This document shows, piece by piece, positions 11,507 through 24,119 of a stretch of 64,000 bases of DNA. Within the stretch, counting starts at the first letter, position 1; every line of letters begins with the position of its first letter. The translations under genes and the position numbers were made by a program. A model generated the notes under the pieces. The model saw nothing but the letters and a program-made list of their open reading frames with translations. It was not told where the DNA came from and did not search any database. This DNA comes from Epiperipatus broadwayi. Taxonomy: Eukaryota; Onychophora; Udeonychophora; Euonychophora; Peripatidae. The stretch covers positions 8,105,092 to 8,169,091 of the forward strand of contig JAQFVV010000020.1 of NCBI GenBank assembly GCA_028023455.1, written 5' to 3'.

Positions 11507-12190
11507 TTAAACTATGTCCGGCGGCTCCTTTTTTCTTTCTACTAATTCACTAACATAAATTATGCTCCATATCCTCACATCTATAAAGTTTGCTGCTTTA
11601 TCTCTTTCTCTTTCTGTTCTGTTTTTGACTTCGTAACTCAGAAAACCTTTATACCTAGACAAACTCTGAATTACTTCAATCTGGGAATATTTTTTTCTAT
11701 GCTTTCTCTTTGTTTTAAATCTATGTCTACAGCGAATGCGAACGTTTACTTTAACCTTTTTAATTTTTTGTAAAAACTTTTCTACACTATCTACTATCTT
11801 GAACTTATGTTTTTCTTCTATTTCTTGATCTACATTTGTGTCTACTTTATTTATCACAACGCTATCTGATTCTAATTCAATTTCTACCTCTTTCATGACC
11901 TCGACATCCTGACTTTCTTTAACTAAATCTAACTCTCTGCTTTCTTGGTTCTCCTCTACTTTCTCTATTATTTCACCCCTCATTCCTTTAATTTCACATT
12001 TTATTTCTCTTATTCCCGCAATGAATTCTTGATGACTTTGCCTGAATTCTTGACGCATTTCTTCCATCATATTTATCATCATTTTCAGCATCTGTGTCTC
12101 AGACATTTCTTTCTCTTTTTCCACTAACTGGGGATTTTTAAAATATATTGGGCTTTCTTTCAGATCCATTTTCGAAAATTTCAATTTCAA
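11507..12190 (-). CDS. gag-like protein of the nonautonomous LTR element
   Basis: 227 codons, the only substantial frame inside the LTR element. It starts about 350 bp downstream of the 5' LTR, the usual place for gag. Residues about 25-80 form a methionine- and glutamate-rich segment with heptad character (MMEEMRQEFRQ and EIKCEIKGMRGEI), probably a coiled coil. The middle (85-130) is acidic. Residues 151-168 are a strongly basic cluster (RCRHRFKTKRKHRKK) that could bind nucleic acid. No CCHC zinc knuckle and no capsid motif that I recognise follow. The frame ends well short of the 3' LTR, so pol is absent, not merely frameshifted nearby. Gag identity is inferred from position and composition, not from a recognised domain. 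Confidence 0.55.
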   Translation of the reverse strand: MKLKFSKMDLKESPIYFKNPQLVEKEKEMSETQMLKMMINMMEEMRQEFRQSHQEFIAGIREIKCEIKGMRGEIIEKVEENQESRELDLVKESQDVEVMKEVEIELESDSVVINKVDTNVDQEIEEKHKFKIVDSVEKFLQKIKKVKVNVRIRCRHRFKTKRKHRKKYSQIEVIQSLSRYKGFLSYEVKNRTERERDKAANFIDVRIWSIIYVSELVERKKEPPDIV

Positions 12191-12515
12191 AGTACTAGCG
12201 CTTATGTTAAACTAAATTTAAATACGACTTATTTATTTATTTTCTTACTAAGATGGAAGCTCATGTTAACTCCAGCCTTTTGTCCTTTTCACTACCCGCT
12301 CTTAATGCTTTAACTCCGCCCATAACACCCAATTGACTCTGATTTGATAGTATAAATGTCAAAATCTCTTTTCATTTCGAAAAAAAAAAAGAAAATTTCG
12401 GTCAATTCTTTTTTTTTTTTTTTAAATTAAAACACTTTTACATACGTAATTTAACTTTTGTATAAAACAAATTTTTCAAACAAGAAACAAAGTACCTCAT
12501 TACTGTTGTTTCTTA

Positions 12516-12543
12516 GGTTCAGCCCCACGGTTGGGTCTAGCCA
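12516..12543 (-). other. primer-binding site for tRNA-Lys
   Basis: On the plus strand this reads GGTTCAGCCCCACGG, then TTGGGTCTAGCCA. That closely matches the 3' end of animal tRNA-Lys, ending in CCA, with two extra bases. It lies two bases inside the right-hand LTR, which fixes the element's orientation as minus. Confidence 0.7.
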
Positions 12544-12545
12544 TT

Positions 12546-13434
12546 TGAACCGAATTCGAATATGTGGATTCGAATCACCGGCCTCTTAGGCAGAGAAGAA
12601 CATACTCGGAGAGTATGTATGCCCAAACGATAGCTATAAAATATATAACTAGCGTTACATTTCCAGGACATAACTTCTTCTCGGCTGTTGAGTTCAACAC
12701 CAAGTTCAAAGCACCTTTTTTTGTTTGTTAACTGCTCAATTAATTTCTGAACTGCACTACTCAATTACTTTGTGAACTGATTGTCTCAACTCAATTAATT
12801 TGTGGAATGATTACTGTCCGATAAAAAAAGGTCTATTTATACCTGCGCCTTGTTGTCTTTCTGATATCTCCGGCAAAGATCTGTTGTCAAATTCCTTATC
12901 AATTAATCCTTTGATAAACGTGTTTTGGAAGATTGCTTAATTAGTAATAGCCATGCAGAGACGTTGTTTTATATTTTAATTAATAACCATTGCCGTGTTT
13001 TTTAATAATAATCTTCTTTAACTTTCATTTATTAATAATAACATTTATTCTATTGTTGACAATCGCACATATATACGGTCATATATTAGTTTTAACATTA
13101 TTTTTTCTTTAATTAAACTTGAATGAAAAGAGATTTGTATGTTTTAACTTTTTAAATTATATTTTTACGAATACTAATAAAAACTATTTATTTCCTTTTT
13201 GTAAACCTTTAGTTGCATTTCTCAAACCAAGACTCCCCCTCCCCCTTTTTGATTAATTAATTGTAGCTTTTTATTTCAAAACTAACGCTAGAAAACTATT
13301 TGATTTTTATCCTTTTCTAAAACAAACTGTAATAAACTCTTCAACGTTTAATTTTATGTTTTTCTTTTATGAACGATTATTTTAATAATATAATTTTAGA
13401 TAAAATTATATGTGCCTATATCAATATAGGTACA
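12546..13434 (-). repeat. 5' LTR
   Basis: Upstream LTR in the element's orientation, with TG and CA termini. It carries the probable promoter (TATA-like box at 12833-12841) and is followed two bases later by the primer-binding site. Confidence 0.9.
12833..12841 (-). promoter_or_regulatory. TATA-like box in 5' LTR
   Basis: TATAAATAG on the minus strand, about 590 bp into the LTR, a plausible U3/R position. The same sequence is in the other LTR. Confidence 0.4.
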
Positions 13435-13531
13435 ATATATATTCATTTATATTTTTTGTTTTGCTTATTTTACAAAATATTGTCTTAAATATTTGAAATA
13501 CAGGCATTCTTCATATACATGGAGCCTAATT

Positions 13532-13826
13532 GTAAATATAGGGGATTTGAACTCAGACTTTTAAGTACCCATCAACTATCCTCACTATCTCATACCACTG
13601 ATACATATGACCAAACACATGTAGAAAAGATAAATAATCACCAATATATTTCGTGCTAAACTAGCACTCTTCAGTTGATCCAGATTATCATCTCCCACAC
13701 ATATATATAATCAGCGTTCAGTAATATATACATATATTGGTGATTATTTATCTTTTCTACATGTGTGTGTTCATGTGTATCAGTGGTATGAGGTAGTGAG
13801 GATACTTGAAAGTCTGAGTTTAAGAT
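13532..13826 (-). repeat. H1-family foldback repeat
   Basis: A minus-strand H1 copy (13532 to about 13720, with B-box-like and ribozyme segments) is fused to a plus-strand 3' part (about 13730-13826, ending in the gaaagtctgagtt B-box region). The fusion makes an imperfect palindrome. Confidence 0.75.
13627..13693 (-). ncRNA. hammerhead-like ribozyme motif (H1)
   Basis: Minus-strand core CUGAAGA fits CUGANGA. Stem II is a perfect GUGCUA/UAGCAC helix with a GUU loop, then GAAA. Stem III is shortened relative to other copies (UAUA instead of UAUGUAUA). The stem I strands CAA/UUG and AUAAUC/GAUUAU pair, with an internal loop between them. The core is intact, but the short stem III may impair folding. 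Confidence 0.55.
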
Positions 13827-14322
13827 ATTGGCTTAGTTGTGTGCCAACTAAGTCCCGCAGGATTCCAAGGCTTTGTTTTGTGCCTACAGTTATTATATAA
13901 TTAAGATCATTAAAATAGTTGCTGTTTAGTATCAAAATTATATCACTGTATAAGCAAATGAGCATGAGTTTAAAAGCATAGTGTTTTGAGCTTTTCATTG
14001 CTGATGAGTGACTAAATATTAGCTAGGATTTTGTTGATAGATTGTTAGAAATGCTCAGTTTCTGAGAAAGTGTCAAAACATTTTATATTGAAAAATAATA
14101 GAATTATATTTTACATTGGTGAAGCATATAAATTTAAATCTCTATGACTTACTGTTCAAATCTGAAGTGCAAATGAATTTTTTTTTTCTAGTTAATTCTT
14201 TGTTTTTCATATATTTCATTCCTAGATTACTTGGAAAATGAGTATGTAGCTATTCTCTGGTAGAATTTATCTTCAATAACTTTATTTTTTAAAAAATTGT
14301 AATTGATATAAATAATCAGATA

Positions 14323-14425
14323 GAATAGCCGAACGGTCATCACACCCGCCTTGCAAGAAAGTAGTTGATTGCAGATGGGTGTGGGTTCGCGTCCTGGCCG
14401 ATGCTATGACATATGAAAAAAAAAA
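14323..14425 (+). mobile_element. tRNA-derived SINE (S1 family)
   Basis: The tRNA-like head has B box GGGTTCGCGTCCTGG, followed by CCGATGCTATGACA and an A-rich tail. I found no convincing target duplication. Confidence 0.65.
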
Positions 14426-15833
14426 GATTCAGATTCAAAATAATTAATTAATCTGTTTTTTGCAAGTATTGTGCTTTAAAAGAGATAATCGAAAGTAATT
14501 TTTATATTTGAAAAAAGATTGCAGTAAAAGAGAACGTCATATACAAGAAACAAACTGGTCTTCTTGACACATCATATTTTGCCAGAATTTAATATTTCAT
14601 CACCCAATAACAATAATTCAAATCAAAGCTAACTGGAATAAAAAAGATGGAGTCATGATTAGAACTTGAATATATTACAAATAGGTCAGTACTATTTTTT
14701 TTAAATAAGTAATTAATAGTTGGTTTTTTGATTGGTGTTTAATATTTGTCACTTTTGATAGATAAATAAATAATGTTTTTGTATTTGTTAATAGGAATAT
14801 TTTTTATTTTAGAAAGTATATATATTTTCAATGAGAGTATGAAATCTGTTAAAATTATGAGGATTTTTATTTTATTCAAATGAAATCTGTCCATCACCAT
14901 TGGCTATTCCTTTGCTTTATATTTACTCTTAATTTTCTAAAAACTTTTTAAAACCAATATGTTCTAAACTTTATGATAGAAAAGTTTTCTACATATTGTT
15001 ATCATTTTAAACATTACCAATCCATTACAGTGAGAAAGTTTAATCCAGTTTCCTCGATCTATAGTCTCTCTTCTTTTTATTACTCTAGCAAACTTTATTA
15101 TCTTATGCAGTCATCTAACATATAGTCCTTTTTTTGTTGAGATGGTATATTCCTGATTTAATATACGTTTCACCTATTTTTCTCCATAGCTTCATCTGTG
15201 CCAGCTTTGAACCCTCTGAATGCATGTATATAAGTGTCAACCTAGTTATATATGTATTATCACACATGTATATGCAAATAAATGGCCGTAATATCATTGG
15301 TTATTAATATATTAGTGTGTATATTTGCCTCCAATCAGATTTATTTTATTAAATAAATCAATTTATTAGTTTTACATTAAAAAATCACATGTATATGTAT
15401 GAAATCCATATATCACCATGATACATGTATAGCAGAATATTAGTGAAAGAGTTTCTAATAATTCTAAATTTAAATTAAAGTTATAGTAAACAAAAATCAT
15501 GCCACCACACACCTGTTTAATATAGTGTGTTATTTTTACAATAATATTTTTAAAAATGCATTTTTATAAATAACTAAATTCATGAATTGGTACTATTGCA
15601 GAATCCTTAGCAAATTGAGATGGCTAAGTCAATTTAAAAGTACTTGGTTTAAATTTTAAACAATAGTTAAGTCAATTTTGTAAATTAAAAATGAAATAGT
15701 AAACAAGTGCTAATGGATTTACCAACTGTGAATCCAAGTTGTTGGCTAAATAATATAGTAGTCAAAAATCATATAAATACCCTATATTTTTGACACTAAA
15801 AAGCGTACTCTGTAAGTTTAACATGTGTTGCTA
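14426..15833. other. AT-rich noncoding stretch
   Basis: No coding or repeat feature supported. Confidence 0.5.
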
Positions 15834-16152
15834 TCAAAATCCAAGCCTGTTTGAATTTGGAAATGTCAGAGTAAGGACCCTGGATTTGCCATTTTTCCTG
15901 TGGGAAGACAGTGGTCTCAAATCCCATCCTATGTGCTGCAATGGTGTATAACCATCACCATCGAGATGGGAGATTTCCAGCCACTGCCTGCTGTTAAAAA
16001 GAAGACACTTCAGAACATGCAACCTATCCAGAGAAAAGTGTCTCTATGCCTACTGACCAAAGTGCCTCAAGTTCTAGCTACAGAAAGAAGATCGGTAATA
16101 TTTCTTCAAAAACCAAAGAACTCCCAATTAATCTTTAAAATCTGTAATCTAT
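15834..16152. pseudogene. coding-like island, identity unknown
   Basis: GC-richer than both flanks. On the plus strand an 84-codon frame runs 15900-16154, and a second plus frame at about 16000-16140 reads as a polar peptide (SEHATYPEKSVSMP, SASSSSYRKK) ending at a stop near 16138. On the minus strand a 62-codon frame (15834-16022) also looks protein-like (WLEISHLDGDGYTP). Such composition in such an AT-rich window suggests a decayed exon or processed pseudogene. I cannot tell which strand was coding and recognise no family. Confidence 0.3.
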
Positions 16153-18065
16153 AATATTAAGCTAGTTTATCAAATATAATTGAATGTTCACTCTTAATTC
16201 TTAAATTCTGTTTAAAGTAAATTATTTATAAAATTAAATCTGTATAGATCTTGCCTGAGTTCATTTCTAAATGTAATTGCATTTCTTTTATCTATAATAA
16301 CTACAATCAGTTATTATCTAAATTTCTTTAAAACTGCAGTTATGCCTATAATTATTGTTCTCATTATGTTATCTTAATTCAATTTATATATGTTATAATA
16401 TGCCAAATATTTTGAGGCAGCAAATATTGTAAATTTTAGTAAACTTTTTAAGAAGAGATAATTATCAAGATCTCTATTTTGATATTTAAATAATGCTACT
16501 TAGTATATTGAATCACTGTTTCAAAATCCTATTATATTAGATAATAACCGATCACCCTGCACTCATTATTATCATAAATTTATATTTACGCTATATTTTA
16601 TTATAGTTTGCATAGTTATTTATCATTACTTAAGACTTTTATCTGTTAATTAGAAGTAATATGCTAGCTAGAGATAATATTAAGAGTATATTTGTTAATG
16701 TTTGTTAAGGCCCATACTTTCTCCTCTTTAATTACGATTATATGCAGATTCAGTATTTTAATTTGGATTAATAATTATTTTAATCCTAGCAATTTTTCAA
16801 ATAATATAGTTATGTTGTAATAGCAGATATGTATAATTTAACTAAAAATAAAAGTGTAAATCTTCACTTTATTTATATTGAAGTTTCATTATACAAAATT
16901 TATTATTACGTGCATAATGCATGAAATAATTTTTTTCATTTTTTTTTTTTTTTACCAAAAATACATTTACAATAATAGTTTTGATTTGGCTAAAATTAAA
17001 CTTCATAAATATTTTAAATTGTTCAACTGGATATTTTTAGTAATATATATATAGTAAACAGTTTAAAATTAATTCTTAATATTGTACAAACAAAATTTAT
17101 TTTTAGTTTTATGCTAAATAAAATATGTATTTTTTTAATACTGTATTTATTTTTAATTTTGCAATAATGATGTCATTTGCTTGCTATGTCTAAAACAAAG
17201 TACAAGATTATAATTTAAAATTGAGTAAGGAAGTGTTATTTTTAACTTAAATTTAGTAATTAACTTTTGATCATATAAAATTGATTATTAATTGTATAAT
17301 GCATGAAATTTTTTTTTCATTTACAATAATTTGCAGTTGTGATAATTAAATTTTACAATTATGATGATAATAATTTTTGAGACAAGCAAAATATTGTTGA
17401 TAAGAATTTTAAATCATAATACAGGGTTTAATTTAATGTGCACATTTTAAAATATAATATTAATACATTGGTACATCTTCAAAATAAGCTTTGGATTACT
17501 TTTTGTACTGAATGAAATACATTCTTTTTTTTTCCTTTTGTAATTATTAACAATTAAAATATTTACTTTGGATATATCATTAATGAATGTATTGTTTGTC
17601 TTGCAAGGACATTGAATGAAAATTAAATAAAGTGCCATAGTTTAATTTGATATAAAATACTGAACATTGCATATTGTACTGTGTATAATGAATGAACTCT
17701 GTATTGTACAGTTTTAGCATGAGCGTCAACATTTTTCTTTTGAAAGACATAAAGTCACTTTTCTATGACACCACAATTTTACAAAATTGCAGTTTTAAAC
17801 AAAATTTGGAATTTTTTTTTTTACACTTGTTATAATAAATAATTGCTTTTAAATGAAAACAATTGGTTCAAATTGATTATGATTGCTGTAGTGATTTCTT
17901 GCATAAAGGTGTTGCTCTAAGCAGTTGTATGTGTATATTATAAAATAATAAAAATAATACTATGTTTCTGCCATATTGCATAGTCATTATCAAAGAATTA
18001 TAGTCTTCTGATCTTTTTCTTTCTCTATTATACATTCAAGGGGAAAAATATCAGTAGAAGACCAC
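16153..18065. other. AT-rich noncoding stretch
   Basis: Extremely AT-rich with T runs; nothing recognised. Confidence 0.55.
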
Positions 18066-18237
18066 TAAATATCACATGATCAAAGCCTCCTCACTGATGA
18101 AAGCCACAAGCTAGAAACTAGTCTGGGGATATTAGATGAGTAGACACTAGATAGAGATTGCACAAGCTTCTATCATCCATTGATTACTCTGGTTTGCACT
18201 GAGTGGCACTACTGTATGGAGAGTTTTGTCTGTTTTA
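18066..18237 (+). repeat. H2-family repeat, copy 3
   Basis: Truncated copy: the upstream tatcacatgatc segment joins directly to the ribozyme segment, followed by the right arm ending gagagttttgtctgtttt. Confidence 0.75.
18088..18131 (+). ncRNA. hammerhead-like ribozyme motif (H2)
   Basis: CUGAUGA at 18094-18100. Stem II is AGC/GCU with a CACAA loop, and the closing position is an A-A mismatch. GAAAC is followed by the GUC triplet and then UGGGGA, which pairs with UCCUCA upstream across six positions. The A-A closing pair makes activity uncertain. Confidence 0.5.
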
Positions 18238-19084
18238 ATACCAGTAGAAGTTTGTAAATTCTTGATAGTGATGATAGTACATGGCTAAAACATAAAATGC
18301 ATTATTTTTATTATTAAAAAAGTGAAGATTTTTTAATTTGTAGAGAAGTACATAGAAAATATTTATTTATAAATCAAAAAATAATAAAATCCATTATACA
18401 GTTTTTTCATATAAATTATAATAAATAGTAAAAAATCATATACAACAGTTATATAAATATTAATAATAATTAAACATAAAAAGTCTTTTTTGGTATATGG
18501 TTTTGTACCTGTTTCAAATGTTAATCATTTATTTTAACAGTAACCAATTATTGTAGGTAGGACACCATCTAGTGTTCTATAATGAAAATATAATAACAGC
18601 AATTACAAGATAAAACATCAATGAAATAAAATCTTCATATAGAGATCTAATGCAATTGCAAAAAATTGACTATATAACAACAATATACAGAGTAAATAGT
18701 ACATATTGTAATGGAACAGGCTTTTCCTGGTATGTAAATAGGTTTATGATGTCATCACAATGACTAATTGATTATGTCTTTGTTATTTGTATCTATCCAT
18801 ATCACATACACATTGATTTCATTCCTAGGAGAGGGGAGATTAAGAATTGACTAAATATTAACTATATCTAATTTACCTCATCCATGTTGCTGAGTTTTGA
18901 ACCCATGAAGACTCTGCATGATCATTTGAAATATAGATAAGTGAAACATGTGAATAATAGGTGTGGATGTGACATTATTTGTAAATAAATAAAATATTGA
19001 AAAATATGTTAGCAGATATGACTAATTAAAAATTGACTATAGAAAAACACACCAAGAATCAGAATTTAACATTTTTCTTTTTAT

Positions 19085-20700
19085 CAAAAACAAACTTTAT
19101 TAACCCAGAAAAAGGGGAAAAAATACATAGCATTGTATGATCAAATCAATTGGCAAATTAAAGTTGTATAGGCAGATTCTGCAAAATGTTCACCATCAAA
19201 TAAAAAAGATAGAATAAATATTCAATTTTATATATATATTTTTCTTTTCTAAGGAAAGGTTATTGATAATATCCAATCTGGTCTTTAAATTTTAATTAGA
19301 TCCCATGGCTATTGAATAAAGCTTGTGATGATATTCGATTGTCTCTTTCTTTTATTGGTCTGATTTTCCTAATTAGAATCTTCAGAGGATCTGCACAATT
19401 GGAATTGAAGAGAATTTCACATCAAGTTAGCCATAAACTATATATTAAAAAAGTGGCACTTCTAATATTGCAAAAACGCCTGCTTTAATTCCTTGTATCA
19501 ATGCAAATATCAATGAGCCTTTATGTTTATAAATTAAGCTAGCAAATTTTCAGACTTGCAAATAACTGCATACACCAAAAATGTAACATTTGAATAAATT
19601 TAATAGTCATATTTACAACAATTGGCATTTTAATAATGAAGATTTTAGAACAAGATTACAAAACATTTGATTAGACATTTATGGTTATTCTTTGTTTATA
19701 ATTGGTTCCAAATATTATCCCTCCCACAAAGAATAGCCATTTGATGTCCTTATTAACATAAATAAGACTTGTATCATATACAGGATTACCATAATGATCT
19801 TTAATTTCTAAAACTGTTACATGAAACTCTTAATTCATTTATTTTAACCATCTTTAGTATCTGAGATTCCTATCTATAATTGAATTGATTTGGGATTCAC
19901 CTGTAATATGTAATAACCATGATGTAGGTAAGGAAAACCATTGTAGATAGTTAATCAAACATACTGAAAATGTTTAATATAATTATTAATACAAACAAAC
20001 AAGGAAAATATATGTGTTACAATTATATTCATGTCTATCTTTTCCCCTAATGATGATCTCGTTAATATGCAATCAAGCGCTCACCATAAATTATATTTTA
20101 TTTTGCGTACATTAAAGGTAAAATATTTCTTCATTATGCTACAAACTGATACTGGTATTATCCCCTTTTGCCTCTATATTAAAATAAAAAAATTATTATT
20201 ATCAACTTGATTTTGAAGTTTATAAGGAAGAGAGTCCTGTTGAATCATTCCAGTAATCCATGTTAATCCATTTTAAGCATAGATAGTAGCTTGTAAGTGT
20301 TCTAGAACATCTATCAGATAAGTCATCTTTGATAGCCTTGGAATTTCTGCTTTGAAATGGAGAATTATAGGATCCAGTCATTATGAATTGCCTTGATGTT
20401 TCTTGGTATAGGGTGTGCAGTAATGAGCCAATTCCAAACTGACCCTAATAAGTTGCAGTTTCACGGATGAAGACTTTTCTTTTTTTGATATAGCTTTTGC
20501 ATTTAGCAATACATATTTGTTTTCATCATTAATTATATTTTGCTTTAATGATTTGTTTGAGTGGAGTAATGTCAATATTTATTATATTATTATTTACTCT
20601 TAAATCTAGATATTGTGATATACATCTGAGAATTACTGATATTTTGGAAGTTTGAATACTTTGAATTTATTTGCAAAGACTTTAATTGTTTATATTCGCT
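19085..20700 (-). pseudogene. decayed coding sequence, family not recognised
   Basis: On the minus strand many short blocks in changing frames read like protein, separated by stops: KSSSVKLQLIRVSLELAHYC near 20420-20480, IPRLSKMTYLIDVLEHLQA near 20290-20350, NGLTWITGMIQQDSLPYKLQ near 20210-20270, and GIKAGVFAILEVPLF near 19450-19490. AATAAA lies near 19095-19100. This fits an old gene, transposon or integrated element with many frameshifts. I could not assign it to a family, and the boundaries are approximate. Confidence 0.35.
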
Positions 20701-21309
20701 CTTGCTTTCTGATTTTTCATTGTATTGCCACTTAAACTTGGTTAATGCTTATCTTCAAATTTTAAATTCAAATCCTCTACTTAAGACTTTGTAGGTTCTT
20801 CAGCAGATAAGAAATTTTATCTCTTTTTTAGAAAAAGCTTGTTGTTAACTCAAGAAAGTCCGTGATCATCATTTCACTCCATTATTGATGTCATTTTTAA
20901 TGAATATTAATATAAGTAATTTGTAAATAATAATAAAAAATTTTATATTATTTTTTTACTTTAATATTAGTTTTATTTCTTGATTGCATTCATTTATCTG
21001 ATCTTCTTTAACATATATTGTTATGTTGTATTTGAATCAAAACACATTTAACAGTGATGATGGCCAAAAGTTAGCTACCATATCTGTTTGATAATTTGGT
21101 TTAAGCATTTATTTACAGTATGATTATGTTAGGATTTAAAATGTCTATTGTAATTAATGGTTTGTCAACTTTTGTGTTTTAATATTTACTAATCTAATAA
21201 TTAATAAATAACTAATATCATAAATCTTTGATTCAGATTGAGCCACATGGTATGTAATAGGTATTGGAAGGATGTTAGGGGTATCCATAACAATACATTA
21301 TACAACTTT

Positions 21310-22440
21310 ATATATATATTATCTTATATAATTTTCCCTTCATTTTTAATTGATCAGAGGTTAACTAAATTTATTGAATTTTATAAATATTTATACAATT
21401 TGTTAAATTATGTTTAATGTAACATGTGTCATATATTTGTCTTCTTTTTGCATCTTTAATATAATTTCAATGTTTAATATTTTATAGCATCTATTTTATG
21501 TCCATACATTAAATAATGAATATATAAAATAGATTTATTATTTCACCTATTAATTGCATTTTTATATGCTTAATTATCTCTAACTGCTACCCTGTATGTG
21601 CATAATAAATATGACTTTTGCAATATGATTTACTGTGACCATACAGGTAAACAATTATAGGTAGAAGCCAATGAACATAACATTGCAATTAATAGGAAAG
21701 ATGATAAGTCTGCTTTATAGATTCATTACTTAACATATTTGTAGCATCTATGTTATGTCCATATATTAAATAAAATGATAAAAAAATCAAGTCAGATGTC
21801 ACATGACTTAATTTAATAAAGTTTGTATTTACAAATGTTATATATAGAGCTCGCAAAATAAACTCTTAACAAGCTTTGAGAATATCCTCAACCCCAGATC
21901 ATTTTCTGCTTTTGGCATTGTCAGAAGCAGAAAACAGTCTGGGATTGAGGATATTTTCAAAACTTGTTAAGAGCTTATTTTGTGAGCTCTATAGATAACA
22001 TATGTTAAATAATGAATGTATAAAATAGATTTATCATCTTGCCTATTAATTGCATTTTTATATGCTTTCTTTTCTCTAATTGCTTCTCTTTATTTCCATA
22101 ATAAATATGGCTTTTGCAATATGGTTTACCATGGCCATACAGGGAAACAATTATAGGTAGGAGCCAATGAACTTAACATTGTAATTAATAGGTGAGATGT
22201 TAAGCCTGCTTTATACATTCATTACTTAACATATGAATATAAAATAGATGCTGCAAAAATATTAAACCTTTAAATTATATTGAAGATCCAAAAAAAGATA
22301 GATATATGAAACATATTATATTAAGCATAGATTAAATAATTGTATGAATATTTAGAAAATTTCAATGAATTTATTTAACAAAGGTCAATTAAGATAGTAT
22401 ATATAAAATTGTATAATGTATGTATTATTTATTCTGTATA
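21310..22440. repeat. 1.1-kb imperfect foldback element
   Basis: The left arm (about 21340-21535) returns in inverted form at about 22225-22430; for example tttttgcatctttaatataa on the left corresponds to ttatattgaagatccaaaaaa on the right. Within the loop, a block around ataggtagaagccaatgaac (near 21658) is repeated directly near 22154. The centre is a further hairpin at 21843-21994. It has no transposase frame, so it is probably a nonautonomous foldback DNA element. Confidence 0.6.
21843..21994. repeat. nested hairpin with H2-like relic
   Basis: Arms starting tatagagctcgcaaaataa and ending ttattttgtgagctctata pair across about 65 bp each. On the minus strand the loop region reads CTGACAA, TGC/GCA around CAAAA, then GAAAA and TGGGG. 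This looks like a mutated H2 ribozyme segment and may be the ancestral or a sister form. Confidence 0.5.
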
Positions 22441-22702
22441 TTGGTATGTTATACAGTCATTTTTTAAACTTATTATTCTATTTTACTGATGTTTGACATT
22501 AAAATAGATAATTAATATTTGAAAAGGATACAGAACCATGTGCTGATAAAGGCTTTTTATGTATAATTATTTATAATATATGTATTTATATAGTTGTTGT
22601 ATATGATTTTTATTTACTACAATGTATTGTTTATAAATAAATAATGCACATCGCTTTAGTCAAGTGATGAATGAATAAATATTTAGATTTATAATGTCTT
22701 GA

Positions 22703-23334
<632 letters not shown>

Positions 23335-23660
23335 TCTATCCATTATTACCAGAATAGTTTCAAGCTTATGGCTCTCATCAGGGATGAGCTTTGAATATTG
23401 GAACAGTGCAAATGGACCTTTAGAATCTAATGCACTTACCTTCTAGCTACTATCATGCTGATAGCTTGATAATATAATGTAGAAGTAAATGATAGTATTT
23501 GGAAGAAAGGTGCATTTTATTCTAAAAGTCTACTTGCACTTTTCCCAGATCCAATGACAACCATAAACTTGAACTAGTCTGGGAATTTTGGATAGGAAAG
23601 CACAGGGTAGGGATTTCTTAAGCACTGCCATTTGGAATCTCTCATAACTTACTAAAATTT
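23335..23660. repeat. old, diverged H2-family foldback
   Basis: On the minus strand at about 23357-23390 the segment keeps CTGATGA, GAGC/GCTT around CATAA, and GAAAC, but the inner stem III pair is broken. On the plus strand at about 23545-23590 a mutated partner keeps aactagtctggg and the downstream gggatttcttaagcactgcc block. The inverted pair shows that head-to-head copies also existed in the past. Confidence 0.55.
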
Positions 23661-24119
23661 ACAGTAAATGGTATAAAGAATGTGGAAATGTATGCTGCTA
23701 ATTCTATTTGGACTTTTTTTACAATTTACAGATTTAATTGCATATTCTTATCTTTTTATTTAAATGCTCCTTGCTCATTTATGATTTAAAACTCTTTCAC
23801 TTCCAGTACTAAAACTTTTTATGAACTTCTAAGATATTGTTGTAATTATAGGATATGCTTTTTTTAAGTTGTTTATTATTATTGTACATAGTTTTTTGTA
23901 GAACTCTTCTATACACATGATGATATTGTCTCTTTTCAAAATAATAGTGTAATATTCTTTTTTTTAAAAATAATCTTCCAATATCAAGATATTATTTTTT
24001 TATATTTCTAATTTATATACTATATATAGTTTTTCTTGCCAATTCTCAGTCACAGTTCTTTGTGTTATCATTAATCTTTTTTATTCTATTTTCAGGATTC
24101 CAGTTAACTAATTCTTCTA

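Larger units (their letters stand above)
9334..13440 (-). mobile_element. young nonautonomous LTR retrotransposon
   Basis: Two 889-bp direct repeats (9340-10228 and 12546-13434) differ at only three positions that I found by eye. Each begins TG and ends CA. The element is flanked by atatat on both sides (9334-9339 and 13435-13440), although this lies in AT-repeat sequence and is weak evidence. A primer site complementary to a tRNA-Lys 3' end lies just inside the right LTR and a purine tract just inside the left one, so the element runs on the minus strand. The 2.3-kb interior has one gag-like frame and no protease, reverse transcriptase, RNase H or integrase. It must depend on a partner for mobility. 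Confidence 0.88.

Noticed and set aside
13991-14040. Plus-strand ctgatgagtgact as a ribozyme core
   Set aside because: No GAAA box or returning stem follows within a reasonable distance.
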